Assembly (NCBI GenBank): GCA_029253325.1
Contig: JAQWZS010000039.1
Location: forward strand, 1-20,078
Reading direction: 5' to 3'
DNA from: Bacteroidia bacterium
GTDB taxonomy: Bacteria > Bacteroidota > Bacteroidia > NS11-12g > UBA9320
DNA: 20,078 bases
Shown: one piece after another, positions 6,390-15,183 of the stretch
How positions within the stretch are numbered: the stretch's first letter is position 1
Layout: each line of letters starts with the position of its first letter
Notes under the pieces: generated by a model
Told to the model about the DNA's origin: nothing
Databases searched by the model: none
Seen by the model: the letters and a program-made list of their open reading frames with translations, nothing else
Position numbers and translations under genes: made by a program

Positions 6390-8528
6390 ATGAAAAACAC
6401 GTTTTCCTTATTATTAATATTTTCTACTCTTATTAGTTGGTCTCAAGATAAGATGCTAACGATTGATGATGCTATATTAGGTTATCACTTGTACCCCAAA
6501 GGCTTGTATGATCTGCAGTGGATGCCAGGAGGTGAGTCTTTCTCTCAAGTTCGAATGCATGAAGGAGAGTCGCTCATAGAGGTTCAAGAAATTCGAATCC
6601 CGAAAGGAAGGATTATAAAAATAACACTAGAAGATTTAAATAGATCATTGCCAGATAGTCTTAAATTAAAGAGATTACCCAGTGCTCAATGGGTTTCTAA
6701 AAGTGAGTTTCAATTTGTTACTGGTAAACGAGTTTTTATTTATAATATTGATTTGAAAACCTCGAGTGTTCTTCCTTTCGAGATATATAGTGGTATATCT
6801 AATCCATTGCTATTCCCTGATGCTTCAGGTTATATGGCTCATGTAGAGAATGGTTTGGCTTATGGTGTAAAAGAAATTAATCATGCGATTACTTCAAATA
6901 TTGATGGAATAGTAATCGGTGAGAGTGTGCATCGAAGCGAATTTGGAATAACAGATGGTTTATTCCCCTCTCCAAAATATCGTAAATTAGCATATTATGA
7001 AATGGATGAGCGAATGGTTTCGGAGTATCCATTGTATGAGCTATCCGACACACCAGCTACAGCAAATATGCTTAGGTATCCAACTGCAGGAGCTAAAAGT
7101 CATCATGTTGTAGTTAAAGTTAAAAATATGTATGATGATTCGGATCCAATTACTATCAAAACTACTGGAGATAAAGAGCAGTATCTAACAAATATATCTT
7201 GGACACCGGACGAAAAATACCTATTAATTGCTATCGTAAATAGAGCTCAAAATCATATGTGGTTAAATAAATATGATGCAACTTCTGGTGATTTTATTAA
7301 AACTCTATTCGAAGAAGAAAATGACCGATATGTTGAACCAGAACACCCAGCCGAATTCTTAGATGATGATCCATCTAAATTTCTATGGTGGAGTGAGCGT
7401 GATGGATATAATCACTTGTATTTATATTCAGATGATGGTAAACTTATTAAACAAGTAACAGAAGGAGATTGGATTGTCATTGATTATCATGGAGTGTCCG
7501 AGGATGGTAAATACCTTTTTATTACTGCTACAAAAGATAGCCCCATAGAAAGACACCTCTATAAAGTGAGTCTTAAAAATTGTAAAATAACCAAATTATC
7601 TAGTGATTCAGGTTATCATTCTATAGTTGCTAATGAAAATAATACACTTTTTATAGATAATTTTTCTAGTACGAGTAATCCCAGAGAGGTTCGTTTAATT
7701 GATGCAAATGGTACAATTAGTGAAATTTTATATAAGGCTGATAACCCGCTCAAAGATTATAAACTTGGTAAAATGGATATTGGTAAGTTAAAGGGTGAAA
7801 ATGGAGAAGACTTACATTATCGTGTTTTTAAACCTGTTGATTTTGATTCTGCTAAGAAATACCCTGTTGTAGTTTATTTATACAACGGACCACACCTTCA
7901 ACTCATCACGAATCGTTGGATGGGAGGAGCTAATCTCTGGTATCAATATATGGCTCAGCAGGGCTATGTAGTATTTAGCATTGATGGGAGAGGAAGTGCT
8001 AATCGAGGTTTTGAATTTGAGAGTAGTATTTTTAGAAATAGTGGCGAAAAAGAAATGATGGATCAATTAACTGGTGTGAATTGGTTAAAAGCTCAAACAT
8101 GGGTGGATTCTAATCGATTAGGGATTCATGGATGGAGTTATGGAGGATTTATAACTACGAGCATGATGAGCCGTCATCCAGGTGTATTTAAAGTGGGTGT
8201 AGCTGGTGGACCTGTTATAGATTGGTCACTTTATGAGGTAATGTACACAGAAAGATATATGGATACTCCAGAAGAAAATCCAGAGGGATATGCTAAAACA
8301 AATTTGATAAATCATTTAGATAGTTTACAAGGAAAATTGCTTATGATTCATGGTGGTTTGGATGACGTGGTCTTATGGCAACACAGCTTAAAATACATTG
8401 AATCTGCCATTAAAAAGGGAGTCCAATTGGATTATTTTGTATATCCTCATCATAAGCATAATGTTAGGGGTAAAGATCGGGTACACTTATATGAAAAGGT
8501 GAGTAATTATTTTTTTGATAACTTGTAA
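6390..8528 (+). CDS. Secreted S9B family peptidase (dipeptidyl peptidase IV type)
   Basis: A 712-residue exported serine protease. Residues 1-19 form a signal peptide ending in SWSQ. The N-terminal beta-propeller (DPP IV N-terminal domain, about 60-440) includes FYMDE-like YYEMDERMVSEYP, the region that holds the glutamates that bind the substrate amino-terminus in this family. The C-terminal alpha/beta-hydrolase domain (about 470-712) carries the nucleophile Ser583 in GWSYGGF, the acid in HGGLDDVV (Asp658 or 659) and His690 in HHKHNVRGKDR. The family removes dipeptides (some members tripeptides) after proline or alanine from peptide N-termini, here probably in the periplasm. All three catalytic residues are present. 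It stands alone: divergent from the cold-shock gene and convergent with the ABC-F gene 12 nt away. Exact P1 specificity cannot be assigned. Confidence 0.95.
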   Translation: MKNTFSLLLIFSTLISWSQDKMLTIDDAILGYHLYPKGLYDLQWMPGGESFSQVRMHEGESLIEVQEIRIPKGRIIKITLEDLNRSLPDSLKLKRLPSAQWVSKSEFQFVTGKRVFIYNIDLKTSSVLPFEIYSGISNPLLFPDASGYMAHVENGLAYGVKEINHAITSNIDGIVIGESVHRSEFGITDGLFPSPKYRKLAYYEMDERMVSEYPLYELSDTPATANMLRYPTAGAKSHHVVVKVKNMYDDSDPITIKTTGDKEQYLTNISWTPDEKYLLIAIVNRAQNHMWLNKYDATSGDFIKTLFEEENDRYVEPEHPAEFLDDDPSKFLWWSERDGYNHLYLYSDDGKLIKQVTEGDWIVIDYHGVSEDGKYLFITATKDSPIERHLYKVSLKNCKITKLSSDSGYHSIVANENNTLFIDNFSSTSNPREVRLIDANGTISEILYKADNPLKDYKLGKMDIGKLKGENGEDLHYRVFKPVDFDSAKKYPVVVYLYNGPHLQLITNRWMGGANLWYQYMAQQGYVVFSIDGRGSANRGFEFESSIFRNSGEKEMMDQLTGVNWLKAQTWVDSNRLGIHGWSYGGFITTSMMSRHPGVFKVGVAGGPVIDWSLYEVMYTERYMDTPEENPEGYAKTNLINHLDSLQGKLLMIHGGLDDVVLWQHSLKYIESAIKKGVQLDYFVYPHHKHNVRGKDRVHLYEKVSNYFFDNL

Positions 8529-8540
8529 TTCTACAAGGAG

Positions 8541-10457
8541 CTATTCCAATGCAATAATTTCTTCCATCAGTTTTTCAGATTCTTGAGTTAACTGATTGAC
8601 AAGTGTTAATGTATTAGAATATTCATTGCTTAAGTTAACATATTCGTCTTGGTTAGTAGTTTCAATTGTATTGAGTTTTTCTTCTAGGGTTTGAAGATGG
8701 TTCTGAGTGTTTGCCAATTGTTCTTCTTTTTGATCTAATTTCTTTTGGAGTTTTTTGAGTTTGTCTTCTTTTTCATCTTTTTGCTTCCATGAGTCTTTGG
8801 AAGTTTTGTTTTCATTTGATTTTTGAGTCTTTCTTTTACTAATGTTAGAATCGATTGGTTTTTGAGATTGATGAATTTTATATAAATACTCAGTATAATC
8901 TCCTGGATATTCCTTCACATCTTGCTCTTCAATCCACCATACTTTATTGGCTAATTTTTCAATAAAATAGCGATTATGAGATACAAAAATAAGGGTGCCT
9001 TCATATCGCTTAAGTGCTTCAATTATAATTTCTATTGAATCAATATCTAGATGATTAGTAGGCTCATCTAAGAGAAGAAAATTAGCCTCAGAAACTAGTG
9101 TTTTAGCAAGCGATACCCGTGCTTTTTCTCCACCACTCAGAACTTTAATCTTTTTAAATACATCATCTCCTCCAAACAAAAAACATCCCAACATATTACG
9201 TAATTCCATCTCTGTTTTGTGAGGGGCGTCGTATTGTAGTTCCTCTAAAATTTCGTAATCTAGATGTAAACTTTCAAGTTGATGTTGAGCATAAAATGAA
9301 GATATTACCTGATGACCTTCCTTTCGCTGGCCATTAAAATCAATTTCGTTAGCGATAATGCTTAAAAATGTAGATTTACCAGTTCCATTAGCACCAATAA
9401 GAGCAATTTTATCACCTCGAACAATTTCTCGATTTACTCCATCAAAAAGTGTTTGGCTATTGAATCCTTGGTGAATCTCATTAAGATCCATAACTACTTT
9501 CCCGCTCGGTTTACTGACCTTAAAATCAATTTTTAAATTTGATTTATCCTCATCAATTTCAACAATTCGTTCAATCTTATCTACCATTTTAATTCGAGAT
9601 TGAACAGCTTTTGCTTTACTGGCTTTTGCTTTAAATCGATTGATGAATTTTTCTTGTTCTTTTATGTATTGATTTTGATTAGCTGCTTGTCTGCTTATTA
9701 AGTCGTCTCGTTCAACTTTGGCTTTTAGGTAGAAATCATAGTTGCCATCCCACAAATACAGCTTGTTATTACTCAATTCTGCAGTTTTGTTGATCATTTT
9801 ATTTAGAAATTCTCGGTCATGAGAAACAATAACTACACTACCCGGATAATTACTTAAGTACCCCTCAAGCCATTCAATACTAGGTAGATCTAAGTGATTC
9901 GTGGGCTCATCCATCAGCATTATGTCTGGTTCTTCCAATAACATTTTAGCCAATACAACACGCATACGCCATCCACCACTAAATTCTTTCATGGGACGAT
10001 TTAAATCTACAGTTTTAAAACCTAGGCCCTCTAATATTTCTGCAGTTTTATTATCGATATTATAACCATCCAATGCATCAAATTCTTCCTGGTAGTCAGC
10101 CATTTTTTGAATATTTTCCTCACTTGGATCAGTTTCCATTAATGCATAAAGCGATTCGAGTTCACTTTGAATAAAAAGTGCACGTTTGAATGCTTGTTTG
10201 GCATGTTCTAGGATGGTTTGATTTCCATCTTCACTAATCATGTCTTGAGATAAATACCCAAGATTAATACCCCCTGATTTATTGATAGAACCTTCTCTCA
10301 CATCATATTTTCCCATGATTAATTTGAGTAGGGTAGATTTACCCGCTCCATTTTTACCAATAAGTCCGATTCGTTCTCTCGGTTTTATAAACCAATCAAT
10401 GTCTCTGAATAGATAGTTTCCTCCAAATTCAAATGAAACGTTTTGTATGTGTAGCAA
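8541..10457 (-). CDS. ABC-F family ATPase (Uup/YheS-like)
   Basis: A 638-residue soluble protein with two intact ABC domains and no membrane segment, which defines the ABC-F group (ribosome-associated ATPases, some giving antibiotic protection). Domain 1: Walker A GKNGAGKS (34-41), signature FSGGW (159-163), Walker B LMDEPTNHLD (about 181-190). Domain 2: Walker A GANGTGKS (355-362), signature LSGGE (440-444), DEPTNHLD (465-472). The linker between them (about 240-310, KEQEKFINRFKAKASKAKAVQSR) is the P-site-tRNA-interaction motif region. Residues about 555-638 form a charged coiled coil, as in Uup, where it contributes to nucleic-acid binding. The start is the TTG at 10457 (LHIQNVSFEFGG). It lies 36 nt downstream of ribBA on the same strand with no obvious terminator, so co-transcription is possible. 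Confidence 0.92.
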   Translation of the reverse strand: MLHIQNVSFEFGGNYLFRDIDWFIKPRERIGLIGKNGAGKSTLLKLIMGKYDVREGSINKSGGINLGYLSQDMISEDGNQTILEHAKQAFKRALFIQSELESLYALMETDPSEENIQKMADYQEEFDALDGYNIDNKTAEILEGLGFKTVDLNRPMKEFSGGWRMRVVLAKMLLEEPDIMLMDEPTNHLDLPSIEWLEGYLSNYPGSVVIVSHDREFLNKMINKTAELSNNKLYLWDGNYDFYLKAKVERDDLISRQAANQNQYIKEQEKFINRFKAKASKAKAVQSRIKMVDKIERIVEIDEDKSNLKIDFKVSKPSGKVVMDLNEIHQGFNSQTLFDGVNREIVRGDKIALIGANGTGKSTFLSIIANEIDFNGQRKEGHQVISSFYAQHQLESLHLDYEILEELQYDAPHKTEMELRNMLGCFLFGGDDVFKKIKVLSGGEKARVSLAKTLVSEANFLLLDEPTNHLDIDSIEIIIEALKRYEGTLIFVSHNRYFIEKLANKVWWIEEQDVKEYPGDYTEYLYKIHQSQKPIDSNISKRKTQKSNENKTSKDSWKQKDEKEDKLKKLQKKLDQKEEQLANTQNHLQTLEEKLNTIETTNQDEYVNLSNEYSNTLTLVNQLTQESEKLMEEIIALE

Positions 10458-10493
10458 TTTTGAGTCGTTTTATGATTTATGGATAGCAATGGG

Positions 10494-11699
10494 TTAAAGG
10501 TCGTGTCCCATTTTTTCCTTTTTGGTAGTCAAATAATTTTCATTATGTGGGTTTGGATCGACTTGTAAAGCAACATTTTTTACAATTTCAAGTCCATAAC
10601 CTATTAATCCTTTTCTCTTTTTAGGATTGTTACTCATTAGCTTAATTTTACGAACACCTAAATCACGAAGTATTTGAGCTCCTACACCATAATCTCTCTC
10701 ATCCATCTGAAATCCTAATTCCAAATTTGCTTCTACTGTGTCCATTCCACTTTCTTGTAATTTGTATGCTTTTAATTTATTCAGCAGACCAATTCCACGT
10801 CCTTCTTGATTCATATATACAATCACTCCTTTACCTTCATCTTCAATGGTTTGCATGGCTTTTTTAAGTTGTTCACCACAGTCGCATCGACAACTTCCAA
10901 ATATATCACCAGTCAAGCAGCTTGAATGAACCCTAACCAAGATTGGTTCGTCATCTTTCCATTTCCCCTTTACTAAAGCTAGATGATCCATACCGTTACT
11001 TGTTTGTTTGTAAGCAACTAAGTCGAAAGATCCATCATTAGTCGGCATTTGAACATCTATTTGTCGTTCTATTAGACTTTCATGTTTCAAACGATATTCG
11101 ATTAGGTCAGCAATGGAGACAATTTTCATATTATGCTTCTTGGCAACCTTCATTAAGTCTGGTAAGCGAGCCATTGTACCGTCTTCATTCATAATCTCAA
11201 CAATACATCCTGCAGGTTCAAATCCAGCAAGACGAGATAAATCTATAGCAGCCTCAGTATGTCCTGCTCTTCTTAATACGCCTGCTGTGCGAGCTCTTAA
11301 AGGGAAAATGTGACCTGGCTTACCTAATTCTTTTGGGTTTGTATCTGGATTTACTAGAGCTTGAATGGTCATAGACCGATCATAAGCAGAAATTCCTGTA
11401 CTTGTTCCATGACCTATTAAATCTACTGATACAGTAAATGGTGTCTCAAATTGGGCTGTATTTTTTCCAACCATCAAATCAAGATTTAATTCATCACAAC
11501 GTTCCTCAGTTAGCGGTACACAAATCAGCCCACGACCTTCAGTAGCCATGAAATTTACCATTTCAGTAGTAACATTGCGAGCTGCTGTTAGAAAATCGCC
11601 CTCATTCTCACGATCTTCGTCATCTACTACAATGATCATTTTGCCATTTTGAATTTCTTCAATGGCCTCTTCAATGCTATTTAATTGAAAATTATTCAT
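10494..11699 (-). CDS. ribBA: Bifunctional 3,4-dihydroxy-2-butanone-4-phosphate synthase / GTP cyclohydrolase II (RibBA)
   Basis: A 401-residue fusion enzyme that starts both branches of riboflavin synthesis. Residues 1 to about 205 are the RibB part, making 3,4-dihydroxybutanone phosphate from ribulose 5-phosphate: VDDEDRENEGDF (25-36) holds the acidic Mg-binding residues, and RRAGHTEAAIDLSRLAG (143-159) is the second active-site segment. Residues about 208-401 are the RibA part, opening the GTP ring: the zinc ligands Cys261, Cys272 and Cys274 lie in SSCLTGDIFGSCRCDC, followed by NQEGRGIGL and the terminal GYGLEIV stretch. No interdomain break or missing catalytic residue is seen. An exact TAnnTTTG lies 10 nt before the ATG, and the 86-nt upstream gap has no room for an FMN riboswitch. 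Other rib genes are not in the window. Confidence 0.97.
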   Translation of the reverse strand: MNNFQLNSIEEAIEEIQNGKMIIVVDDEDRENEGDFLTAARNVTTEMVNFMATEGRGLICVPLTEERCDELNLDLMVGKNTAQFETPFTVSVDLIGHGTSTGISAYDRSMTIQALVNPDTNPKELGKPGHIFPLRARTAGVLRRAGHTEAAIDLSRLAGFEPAGCIVEIMNEDGTMARLPDLMKVAKKHNMKIVSIADLIEYRLKHESLIERQIDVQMPTNDGSFDLVAYKQTSNGMDHLALVKGKWKDDEPILVRVHSSCLTGDIFGSCRCDCGEQLKKAMQTIEDEGKGVIVYMNQEGRGIGLLNKLKAYKLQESGMDTVEANLELGFQMDERDYGVGAQILRDLGVRKIKLMSNNPKKRKGLIGYGLEIVKNVALQVDPNPHNENYLTTKKEKMGHDL

Positions 11700-11709
11700 T
11701 TCTTGTATG

Positions 11710-11717
11710 CAAAGGTA
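11710..11717 (-). promoter_or_regulatory. Predicted -7 element (TACCTTTG) of ribBA
   Basis: Exact TAnnTTTG on the minus strand, only 10 nt upstream of the ribBA ATG, so the message would have a leader of just a few nucleotides. A -33 element at normal spacing is not obvious. Confidence 0.45.
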
Positions 11718-11785
11718 ATGATACTACTCAAAACACATTAAATCACAATGCTAATAATACAAATACCTCTTGTATCTTCGCAACG

Positions 11786-12964
11786 GTGAATATTTTGTTT
11801 GTTGCTAATCGATTTCCTTATCCACCCTTCAGGGGAGATAAGCTTAAAATTTATAATCTTACTCGAAGATTAGCCAAAAAACATACACTTTATTTAGTTA
11901 CTTTTTATGAGAAAAGAGACGAACTAACTTACCTTAAGGAGATTACACCTTTTTTTAATGAAGTTGAATTGGTTTATCTCCCTCGTTGGAGGTCTGTATT
12001 AAATTGTGTTCCTGCATTATTTTCAAGTATACCATTGCAATTAGCTTATTTCAAAAGTCTTAAAATGAAACGTTTAGTGAGTTGGGCAGTCGATCATTAT
12101 GCCATTGATGCGGTACATACTCAACACTTGCGAATGAGTCAATATACAGCTGACTTAACTATTCCCAAAATTTTAGATTTACCAGATGCTTTTTCACTTT
12201 ATTTTAAAAGACGGAGTGAGACAGAAAGACCATTTATTAATCGTTTAATTGACAGAATCGAGATCAAACGATTAACTAAAGCAGAGCAGGTTATAAAGAA
12301 ATATAATAAGGTGTTGGTGTGCTCTGTAGAAGACAAAAAATACCTTGAGAAATTACATCAAGTCAATAATATTGATATATTATTGAATGGTGTAGATTTA
12401 GAAACATTTGATGTAAAAGAAGGACATGATTATTCGGTTAATAATACATTGCTATTTACGGGTAATATGGATTATGCTCCTAATGTAGATGCAGTGCTAT
12501 ATTTTGTCAAAGAGTTGTGGCCTAGTATAAAAAATAATAATCCTTCTGTTAAGTTGGTCATTGCAGGTCAGCGACCCGTCGAGGAAATACTCAAATTACA
12601 AAGCTCTCGAATTGAGATTACGGGATTTGTGCCAGATATATCAGACTTGTATCGTTTCTCTTCTATTCTCATAGCACCGCTTCGGTTTGGAGCAGGTACA
12701 CAAAACAAAGTACTAGAAGCTATGGCGATGGGTGTACCAGTTGTTTGCACACACATAGGCTTCGCTGGTCTTCAAATTAAAAGTGGAGATGGTGTAATTA
12801 TGGCTAAAGAATCCAATGATTTTATTCATCAAGTTAATCAATTACTTTCTGATGTTGACCAACGACGTCAGGTAGGAGAGAAAGGCTTAACTATTGCACA
12901 CCAACGGTTTAGCTGGGACAGCATAACTAATCAGCTGGAATTTTATGTTAACAACATTTGTTGA
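11786..12964 (+). CDS. Glycosyltransferase family 4/group 1, Stp1/EpsH-system-like
   Basis: A 392-residue cytoplasmic GT-B glycosyltransferase starting at a GTG. The N-terminal acceptor domain opens NILFVANRFPYPPFRGDKLK, a pattern shared with the sugar transferases associated with the PEP-CTERM/EpsH1 systems (TIGR03087). The C-terminal donor domain begins near LLFTGNMDYAPNVDA (about residue 220) and contains LVIAGQRP, the GFVPDI loop, and the nucleotide-sugar motif around FGAGTQNKVLEAMAMGVPVV (about 300-318). It would transfer a sugar from a nucleotide donor to a lipid- or polysaccharide-linked acceptor. No other polysaccharide genes adjoin it, so the acceptor is unknown. It is divergent from ribBA and is followed by a terminator. 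A one-mismatch -7-like sequence, TATCTTCG, lies at 11773-11780 but is too close to the start to be certain. Confidence 0.9.
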   Translation: MNILFVANRFPYPPFRGDKLKIYNLTRRLAKKHTLYLVTFYEKRDELTYLKEITPFFNEVELVYLPRWRSVLNCVPALFSSIPLQLAYFKSLKMKRLVSWAVDHYAIDAVHTQHLRMSQYTADLTIPKILDLPDAFSLYFKRRSETERPFINRLIDRIEIKRLTKAEQVIKKYNKVLVCSVEDKKYLEKLHQVNNIDILLNGVDLETFDVKEGHDYSVNNTLLFTGNMDYAPNVDAVLYFVKELWPSIKNNNPSVKLVIAGQRPVEEILKLQSSRIEITGFVPDISDLYRFSSILIAPLRFGAGTQNKVLEAMAMGVPVVCTHIGFAGLQIKSGDGVIMAKESNDFIHQVNQLLSDVDQRRQVGEKGLTIAHQRFSWDSITNQLEFYVNNIC

Positions 12965-13039
12965 AATCCTATAAAAATAACCATTTCTATTTAGTGGTGA
13001 AAATATTGGTAAATTAAATACCGAGTCAAGTCTTTTAAA

Positions 13040-13070
13040 AAAAAAGCCCCCAAATTATGGGAGCTTTTTT
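13040..13070. terminator. Bidirectional intrinsic terminator between the glycosyltransferase and RRM genes
   Basis: A hairpin: A6-GCCCCCA (13040-13052), loop AATTA, TGGGAGC-T6 (13058-13070), with one C/A mismatch at 13048/13062. Being flanked by A6 on the left and T6 on the right, it can end transcripts from both convergent genes, the glycosyltransferase (+) and the RRM gene (-). Confidence 0.85.
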
Positions 13071-13090
13071 AATTTTAAAAGTTTATAAAA

Positions 13091-13354
13091 TTAATATCTG
13101 TTACTGCGTTGAGGTCTTTCTTCTGCAACTTTTACTACGATATCTCTTCCTTGAAAAGAAGATTCGTTAAGTTCAGTTATTGCTGTTTGTGCAGCGGCCT
13201 CATCAGCCATTTCTACAAAACCAAATCCTTTGGATCGATTTCTTTCTCTGTCAAAGATGACCTTAGATGATGATACTTCACCATAAGGCTCAAAAAGTTC
13301 TCTTAATTCTTGGTCGTCTACACTAAATGGTAAACTTGCTACGAAAATGTTCAT
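13091..13354 (-). CDS. Small RRM-domain RNA-binding protein
   Basis: An 87-residue protein made almost entirely of one RNA recognition motif: RNP2 IFVASL (residues 3-8), RNP1 KGFGFVEM (42-49), and the final beta-strand region DIVVKVAEE, followed by a short arginine-containing tail (RPQRSNRY). Small single-RRM proteins of this type occur in Bacteroidota and Cyanobacteria and bind single-stranded RNA; roles in cold response or RNA turnover have been proposed, but the target here is unknown. The gene is monocistronic, ends at the shared terminator near 13040-13070, and has a predicted promoter about 98 nt upstream, so its leader would be unusually long for this window. Confidence 0.93.
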   Translation of the reverse strand: MNIFVASLPFSVDDQELRELFEPYGEVSSSKVIFDRERNRSKGFGFVEMADEAAAQTAITELNESSFQGRDIVVKVAEERPQRSNRY

Positions 13355-13451
13355 TGTATTATAAATAGTATTTTTAGGAACAATGTGCTATGGCAAAAGC
13401 ATTAGAAAATTTAAAAGTGAAGCCATTTTTATGTTCCTTAATTGTGTGATG

Positions 13452-13459
13452 CAAATATA
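13452..13459 (-). promoter_or_regulatory. Predicted -7 element (TATATTTG) of the RRM gene
   Basis: Exact TAnnTTTG on the minus strand in the 189-nt gap between the RRM gene and the divergent ABC-F gene. It implies a leader of about 90 nt before the ATG at 13354. A one-mismatch copy for the plus strand (TAATATTG) is at 13507-13514, 29 nt before the ABC-F ATG. Nothing else is recognisable in the gap. Confidence 0.4.
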
Positions 13460-13543
13460 TCTAAAATTATAGGTTACTTCTTTATTTATTTTAACAATCT
13501 AAAACCTTAATATTGCACCCTTTAGCATAAATAATAGCAAAGT

Positions 13544-15163
13544 ATGATTGCAGTCAGTGATTTATCCATTCGTTTTGGTAAGCGGGTTTTGTTCGATGAA
13601 GTAAACCTAAAATTCAATACCAATAATTGTTATGGTATTATCGGTGCTAACGGTGCTGGTAAATCTACTTTTTTAAAGGTACTTACAGGGGAAATGGAAT
13701 CAACTTCTGGTCATGTTTCTATTGAAAAAGGTAAGCGAATGGCTGTCTTGAGCCAAGATCACTTTGGTTATGACGAACACCCTGTATTGCACACTGTAAT
13801 GATGGGACATAAAGAGATGTACGATATTATGCTCGAAAAGGACGAGCTTTATGCTAAACCTGATTTCTCTGAGGAGGATGGGATTAAAGCATCTGAATTA
13901 GAAGAAAAATTTGCGGAAATGAACGGTTGGATGGCTGAAAGTGAGGCCGGTGAACTATTAGGTGGTTTGGGTATTCCAACAGAGAAGCATCACATGTTGA
14001 TGAAGGACCTCAGTAACAATGAAAAGGTTCGTGTACTAATTGCTCAGACTTTATTTGGTAGTCCAGACATCCTAGTAATGGATGAGCCTACCAATGACCT
14101 TGATATTGAAACTGTATCATGGTTGGAGAGTTTTATATTAAATTTTCCTAATCTAGTAATCGTAGTATCGCATGATCGACATTTTTTAGACTCGGTTTGT
14201 ACTCAAGTAGTAGATATTGATTTTAATAAAATTAATCAATTTGGAGGTAATTATACGTTTTGGTATGAAAGTTCTCAATTAGCCCTTAGACAACAACAAA
14301 ACCAAAATAAAAAGGCTGAAGAACGTAAGAAAGAACTACAAGAATTCATTGCTAGATTTAGTGCTAATGTAAAAAAATCCAAGCAGGCTACTTCTCGCAA
14401 AAAAATGTTGGATAATTTGAACCTAGAAGAAATTAAACCATCCAGCAGAAAATATCCCGCTATTATTTTTGTTCAAGAACGAGAAGCTGGAGATCAAATT
14501 CTTAATGTTAAGAATCTTACTTTAGCTCCATATTTTGAGAATATTTCGTTTAACCTAACTAAGGGAGACAAGGTTTTTCTATTCTCAAAGCATAGCATAA
14601 TCACCTCTAAATTCTACCAGGTTTTAAATGGTGAGATTGAACCTGATAGCGGAGAAATTGAGTGGGGAATCACCATTAACCAAGCATACTTGCCTAATCA
14701 TAACGATGAGTATTTTCAGTCATCGTTAAGCTTAGTAGATTGGTTACGTCAGTATTCTGAGGAAAAAGATGAAACATTCATTCGAGGATTTTTAGGCAAG
14801 ATGTTATTTAGTGGAGAAGAAGCCTTGAAGCAATGTAACGTACTTAGTGGTGGAGAAAAGGTTCGGTGCATGATATCAAAACTCATGTTATCTAATCCTA
14901 ATTTTTTGATGTTAGATGAACCTCTGAATCACTTAGATTTAGAATCAATCACAGCTTTTAATAACAGTTTGAAAGATTACAAGGGGACAGCCATGTTTAC
15001 ATCCCATGATCATCAATTCATTCAGTCCATTGCTAATCGTATTATAGAAATTAGTCCTAATGGTACAGTTAATAAAAAGACAGATTATGACTCTTACAGA
15101 GAAGACGATGATTTAAAAGTAAGACGTTCTGAATTGTATAAAGATTTAAAATTAGACGCTTGA
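13544..15163 (+). CDS. ABC-F family ATPase, YbiT-like, with degenerate second ATP site
   Basis: A 539-residue soluble twin-ABC protein. Domain 1 has an intact Walker A, GANGAGKS (34-41), and Walker B VMDEPTNDLD, but its signature is LSNNEK (156-161) instead of LSGGE. Domain 2 has a good signature, LSGGEK (435-440), and DEPLNHLD (458-465) with Leu replacing the usual Thr. Its expected P-loop at about 344-356 reads FLFSKHSIITSKF, with no GxxGxGK(S/T). The closest named relatives are YbiT-type ABC-F proteins, thought to act on ribosomes. The linker (about 248-295) is charged, as in other members. The stop overlaps a TTG by four bases, but the following isomerase more likely starts at 15184. The family is sure; the functional effect of the lost P-loop is inference. 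Confidence 0.9.
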   Translation: MIAVSDLSIRFGKRVLFDEVNLKFNTNNCYGIIGANGAGKSTFLKVLTGEMESTSGHVSIEKGKRMAVLSQDHFGYDEHPVLHTVMMGHKEMYDIMLEKDELYAKPDFSEEDGIKASELEEKFAEMNGWMAESEAGELLGGLGIPTEKHHMLMKDLSNNEKVRVLIAQTLFGSPDILVMDEPTNDLDIETVSWLESFILNFPNLVIVVSHDRHFLDSVCTQVVDIDFNKINQFGGNYTFWYESSQLALRQQQNQNKKAEERKKELQEFIARFSANVKKSKQATSRKKMLDNLNLEEIKPSSRKYPAIIFVQEREAGDQILNVKNLTLAPYFENISFNLTKGDKVFLFSKHSIITSKFYQVLNGEIEPDSGEIEWGITINQAYLPNHNDEYFQSSLSLVDWLRQYSEEKDETFIRGFLGKMLFSGEEALKQCNVLSGGEKVRCMISKLMLSNPNFLMLDEPLNHLDLESITAFNNSLKDYKGTAMFTSHDHQFIQSIANRIIEISPNGTVNKKTDYDSYREDDDLKVRRSELYKDLKLDA

Positions 15164-15183
15164 ACTTAAATAAAATAATAAAT

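Noticed and set aside
11113..11313. 66-codon open frame on the plus strand inside ribBA
   Set aside because: Antisense to the conserved RibB active-site region; composition reflects the opposite strand.
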